Positions 3,890 through 6,321 of a stretch of 6,321 nucleotides of DNA are shown here, in pieces. The position numbers and the translations under genes are program-made. This DNA is from an uncultured Bacilli bacterium (GTDB lineage: Bacteria > Bacillota_I > Bacilli_A > RF39 > UBA660), in NCBI GenBank assembly GCA_947630095.1, contig CANRGI010000072.1, positions 1 to 6,321 of the forward strand, read 5' to 3'. Each line of letters opens with the position of its first letter. The first letter of the stretch is position 1. Under the pieces are notes generated by a model. The model did not search any database. It saw only the letters and a list, made by a program, of their open reading frames with translations, and was not told the origin of the DNA.

Positions 3890-6321
3890 TTATAATTCCC
3901 CTTCTTTTCCTTTTATAACATAATCTGATATTTTCATAACATCACTCATAGTTATATTTTTATCATTAGTAACATCTGCTGATTTTATATAATATGCTTC
4001 TGTCATATTATTTTTATTAATAGTATAAGATGCGATTTTCATTATATCTGACATTGTAACTCCTCCGTCACCTGTTACATCTCCAGTTACTATTATAGTA
4101 TATTCTTCACTATATGTAGCAAAAGTTACTACTACTTTATATCCAGTACCTAATATATCATTAGTACTTACTTCTGTTCCTTTTTGATTTAAAACTTTAA
4201 TATCGCCATTGGTATCTATTTTGGCTTCTAAATCGCTTACTTTAGTTTTGGCTTTTATATCTTTAAGAAAGTTAGTATTTTCTTCTACTTCTATAGAATT
4301 ATCAAATTCTAAATGGTCATTTGATAAAGTATATGTAGCAATAACATTATCGTTATAAATAATTTCTATAGTCATACCACTTTCAATATTACCACTTGTT
4401 ACTTCTTCATTATCCTTTTTAATTTTATAAGTTAAACCTTCAGTTAAAGTTACATTAAATTCTTCATAAGTAAATTCTTTATTAAGAGTAATATTATTTT
4501 GATGTAAAACTGCTCCTTCTGGTAAAGTTATGCCTAGTAGTTTAAATGTTTTAATTTTTTCATTATAAGTTAGTGTTAATTCAGTATCAGTATTAGAAAT
4601 AGTATAACCTGTTACATTTATATTAGAAGAATTAAACTTGTCTGTACCTAAATAAATATAATCTTTAGATAAATCATAAGTACTAGATGTATAACTTAAT
4701 ATAGTAGTTTTACCTATTTCTTCGCCCATTCTAGTCAACTTTAATACTCCATTATCAAATGATAAAGTGCTATTTTTTGTCGTTATTTTAGATAAATCAA
4801 ATTCTTTATTTCCTAAGTCATAATATTCATTTGATAAATCTAAGTCAGGATATTCTGTACTTTTATGATTTACTATAAATAAACTTACTGTTTTATCTTT
4901 ATAAGTAATTTTAACTAAAATATCATTTACTGTTATGTTTTCTTCACTTACATTAGAAACTTTAAACTTTTCTTTACTAAAGTCTTCATTTTTAGTGTAA
5001 ATATAATCATTACCGACAACATAGTCAGTTGTATATTTTATTAAATCTATGCTATGTAAAACTGTATCATTATATTTAATTTCTACTTTATCTCCATTTA
5101 ATGTAGCAGTTCCATTAGTTACTTTTATAGTATTTTCGTCATATTCGCTAGTGCCTAAGAAGATATAACCATCTTTTGCTGTATCTACAGTTGTAGTGTA
5201 TTTAACTATATTAAATGTATCTACTACTTTAGTACCATTATTTATTGTAACTTTATCATTTTCTACTTTTAAAGCAGCACTTTTATTATTTAAAGTGAAT
5301 TTAGTTCTATCAAATGTAGAATTACTTCCAATATAGATATAGTCTTCACCTACTTTATAATATGTTGATGTATAAGTTATTACATTTATAGTTTCTAAAG
5401 TTTCATTATCATTAGTTGATATTGTTATTTTTGTTCCATCGTCATTTATTTCTGATTTACCATTTGTTACATTTAGGCTATTATCATATTCTTTATCTTG
5501 AGTATAAATATATCCATCTGTTTTTCCATAACTACTTGTATAAGATATTACATTAAATGTTTTTATAGTTTCTTCTCCATTTTTTAAGGCTATTTTATTG
5601 TCTTCTGTTTTTACTACAGTTAGTGTTTCAGGACACTCAGAAGTTCCACAAGATGGTTTTAAATTACTTATTGCTTCTTCTACTGAGTCACTGCCTATGT
5701 AGATATAACTTTTATCTTCTGTTACATCATTTTTAATTTTATAGTTAGATTTAACCCCAGTTAATTCTGTAACATATAAATCAAAACCAACTTCTAAATT
5801 AGGTGTTAATGGAGCAGTACTATAAAATTTATGGTAATATTGTCCTTTGAAAATATATTTTCCAGTTGTCTTTCCTGTTATTTTTAAGTCTCCATTTTCA
5901 GAATTAAGGTCTAAATTATTACTATTTATAAAAGAAGATACCTTACTAAAAGTTATTGTTTTACCTTCTGTTCCTATTTTTATAACATCTTCTGCAAATT
6001 TAGAAATTTTATCTTTTATATCTGTTTCTATATTTTTATATAAAATAACTGGTGTTGAAACTTTAAATGAATTATTTTTAACATTCAATGTCCATAGTTT
6101 TGTATTCTTACTTAAATCTAAACTAGTTAATTTATTTTTTTCTATTTCTAATGTTTGTAAATTAGTATATCCACTTAAATCTATACTTGTTAAGTTATTA
6201 TTATTTAATATAAGACTTCTTATTTTTGTACGCATACTAGTAAATGTTGAGTCGTCATAAGTAGACAAACCTAAACCACTTAAATCTAAAGTGACACTTA
6301 AAAAATATTGACTTAGTGTTT
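3890..6321 (-). CDS. Leucine-rich-repeat, beta-repeat and dockerin surface protein (5' end outside window)
   Basis: The reading frame is open to the window edge, giving 809 visible residues with no real start. A TTG at 6266-6268 is only an internal Leu codon, since the 17 residues before it (…VTLDLSGLG) continue the leucine-rich-repeat pattern. Numbering from the first full codon, residues about 11-85 are leucine-rich repeats with a 21-residue period (units starting near 33, 54 and 75). Residues 86-192 are a linker with beta-strand character. Residues 193-597 hold about seven copies of a Tyr-rich repeat. Residues 598-745 hold two diverged beta domains, the last ending in GTGYKVVVTF and YTIIVTGD, a type often found just before dockerins. 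Residues 746-805 are a two-motif dockerin. There is no C-terminal membrane helix, so attachment probably depends on the dockerin. It is likely exported, but the signal peptide lies outside the window. No catalytic domain is visible, so a role in adhesion or binding is an inference. It is in the same transcription unit as the cohesin protein downstream. Confidence 0.9.
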   Translation of the reverse strand, partial: TLSQYFLSVTLDLSGLGLSTYDDSTFTSMRTKIRSLILNNNNLTSIDLSGYTNLQTLEIEKNKLTSLDLSKNTKLWTLNVKNNSFKVSTPVILYKNIETDIKDKISKFAEDVIKIGTEGKTITFSKVSSFINSNNLDLNSENGDLKITGKTTGKYIFKGQYYHKFYSTAPLTPNLEVGFDLYVTELTGVKSNYKIKNDVTEDKSYIYIGSDSVEEAISNLKPSCGTSECPETLTVVKTEDNKIALKNGEETIKTFNVISYTSSYGKTDGYIYTQDKEYDNSLNVTNGKSEINDDGTKITISTNDNETLETINVITYTSTYYKVGEDYIYIGSNSTFDRTKFTLNNKSAALKVENDKVTINNGTKVVDTFNIVKYTTTVDTAKDGYIFLGTSEYDENTIKVTNGTATLNGDKVEIKYNDTVLHSIDLIKYTTDYVVGNDYIYTKNEDFSKEKFKVSNVSEENITVNDILVKITYKDKTVSLFIVNHKSTEYPDLDLSNEYYDLGNKEFDLSKITTKNSTLSFDNGVLKLTRMGEEIGKTTILSYTSSTYDLSKDYIYLGTDKFNSSNINVTGYTISNTDTELTLTYNEKIKTFKLLGITLPEGAVLHQNNITLNKEFTYEEFNVTLTEGLTYKIKKDNEEVTSGNIESGMTIEIIYNDNVIATYTLSNDHLEFDNSIEVEENTNFLKDIKAKTKVSDLEAKIDTNGDIKVLNQKGTEVSTNDILGTGYKVVVTFATYSEEYTIIVTGDVTGDGGVTMSDIMKIASYTINKNNMTEAYYIKSADVTNDKNITMSDVMKISDYVIKGKEGEL
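3898..3903 (-). promoter_or_regulatory. Ribosome binding site of the cohesin-protein gene, inside the dockerin gene
   Basis: AAGGGG on the minus strand, 9 bases before ATG 3886-3888, lies within the last codons of the dockerin gene. The junction reads stop TAA, one base, then ATG, an arrangement that favours coupled translation of the two surface proteins. Confidence 0.65.
3905..4084 (-). other. Dockerin domain, two F-hand calcium-binding motifs
   Basis: Residues 746-805 of the visible protein. Motif 1 is GDVTGDGGVTMSD and motif 2 is ADVTNDKNITMSD, each followed by a helix (IMKIASYTI; VMKISDYVI). Predicted calcium ligands are Asp at positions 1, 5 and 12 of each loop (D747, D751, D758; D782, D786, D793). 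Position 3 is Thr where Asn or Asp is usual. Both copies have Met-Ser at loop positions 10-11, the sites that set cohesin specificity in classical type I dockerins. The two halves are near-symmetric, as needed for dual-mode binding. Confidence 0.88.
4529..5743 (-). repeat. About seven tandem Tyr-rich beta repeats within the dockerin protein
   Basis: Copies begin near visible residues 193, 264, 320, 378, 433, 489 and 548, with spacing of about 50-71 residues. The shared pattern is an early DYIYxG motif (SYIYIG, GYIYTQ, DYIYIG, GYIFLG, DYIYTK, EYYDLG, DYIYLG), then a short Asp/Phe-rich turn, a V-TNG-like strand, a KVxI strand and a closing FxVIxYTS strand. The first copy is longer and holds the only two cysteines of the visible protein (224 and 229). 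The copies are diverged in DNA, so this is an old protein-level duplication, not a recent tandem DNA repeat. I do not recognise a named family. Confidence 0.8.
6065..6321 (-). other. Leucine-rich-repeat segment, continuing beyond the window
   Basis: Three units with a 21-residue period are clear: IRSLILNNNNLTSIDLSG, then LQTLEIEKNKLTSLDLSK, then LWTLNVKNNSF. Upstream, VTLDLSGLGLS looks like the end of a preceding unit. The pattern LxxLxLxxNxLTSLDLS is the surface-protein type found in many gut Firmicutes and Bacteroides proteins. Such domains usually bind proteins or glycans; the ligand here is unknown. Confidence 0.85.

Noticed and set aside
5847..6260. Plus-strand open frame of 137 codons opposite the leucine-rich-repeat region
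   Set aside because: Antisense to the repeat protein, with no family features and a composition expected of a shadow frame.
1..6321. CRISPR array, tRNA, insertion sequence or prophage signals
   Set aside because: No short direct repeats with regular spacers, cloverleaf-like segments, transposase motifs or terminal inverted repeats were seen on either strand.

Overview
The window looks like the chromosome of an AT-rich, low-GC Gram-positive bacterium, probably a member of the Bacilli and plausibly one of the small-genome gut lineages near RF39, Erysipelotrichales or Mollicutes. This rests on base composition, the strong AGGAGG-type ribosome binding sites, the rimP-nusA-ylxR-infB gene order and the style of the surface proteins; a species cannot be named. 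Tryptophan is encoded by TGG (three codons seen), and nusA ends with TGA, so the standard bacterial code is likely. This is not proven, because a TAA follows that TGA two codons later.

All recognisable genes are on the minus strand, so the biological order runs from high to low coordinates. Region A (6321 to 2461) is a tight pair of surface-protein genes. The first is a long protein whose 5' end lies outside the window, with leucine-rich repeats, about seven copies of a 50-70 residue beta-type repeat and a C-terminal two-motif dockerin. One base after its stop codon begins a protein with a signal peptide, a cohesin-like domain, three cadherin-like beta-sandwich domains, an Asn-rich linker and a C-terminal membrane anchor. 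A dockerin protein and a membrane-anchored cohesin protein in one transcription unit suggest a two-part, non-covalent cell-surface display system. This is the most interesting content of the window.

Region B (2460 to 2359) is a short intergenic segment. It holds a good SigA-type promoter with an extended -10 element and a perfect 7-bp stem-loop that would lie at the very 5' end of the downstream mRNA.

Region C (2358 to 1) is the conserved translation and transcription-factor operon: a RimP reduced to its N-terminal domain (85 residues), NusA, YlxR and the N-terminal third of IF2, which runs off the window edge. The genes overlap or are separated by 9-18 bases, each with its own Shine-Dalgarno sequence. 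The ylxQ gene often found before infB is absent.

No tRNA, rRNA, CRISPR array, insertion sequence or plus-strand gene could be supported.
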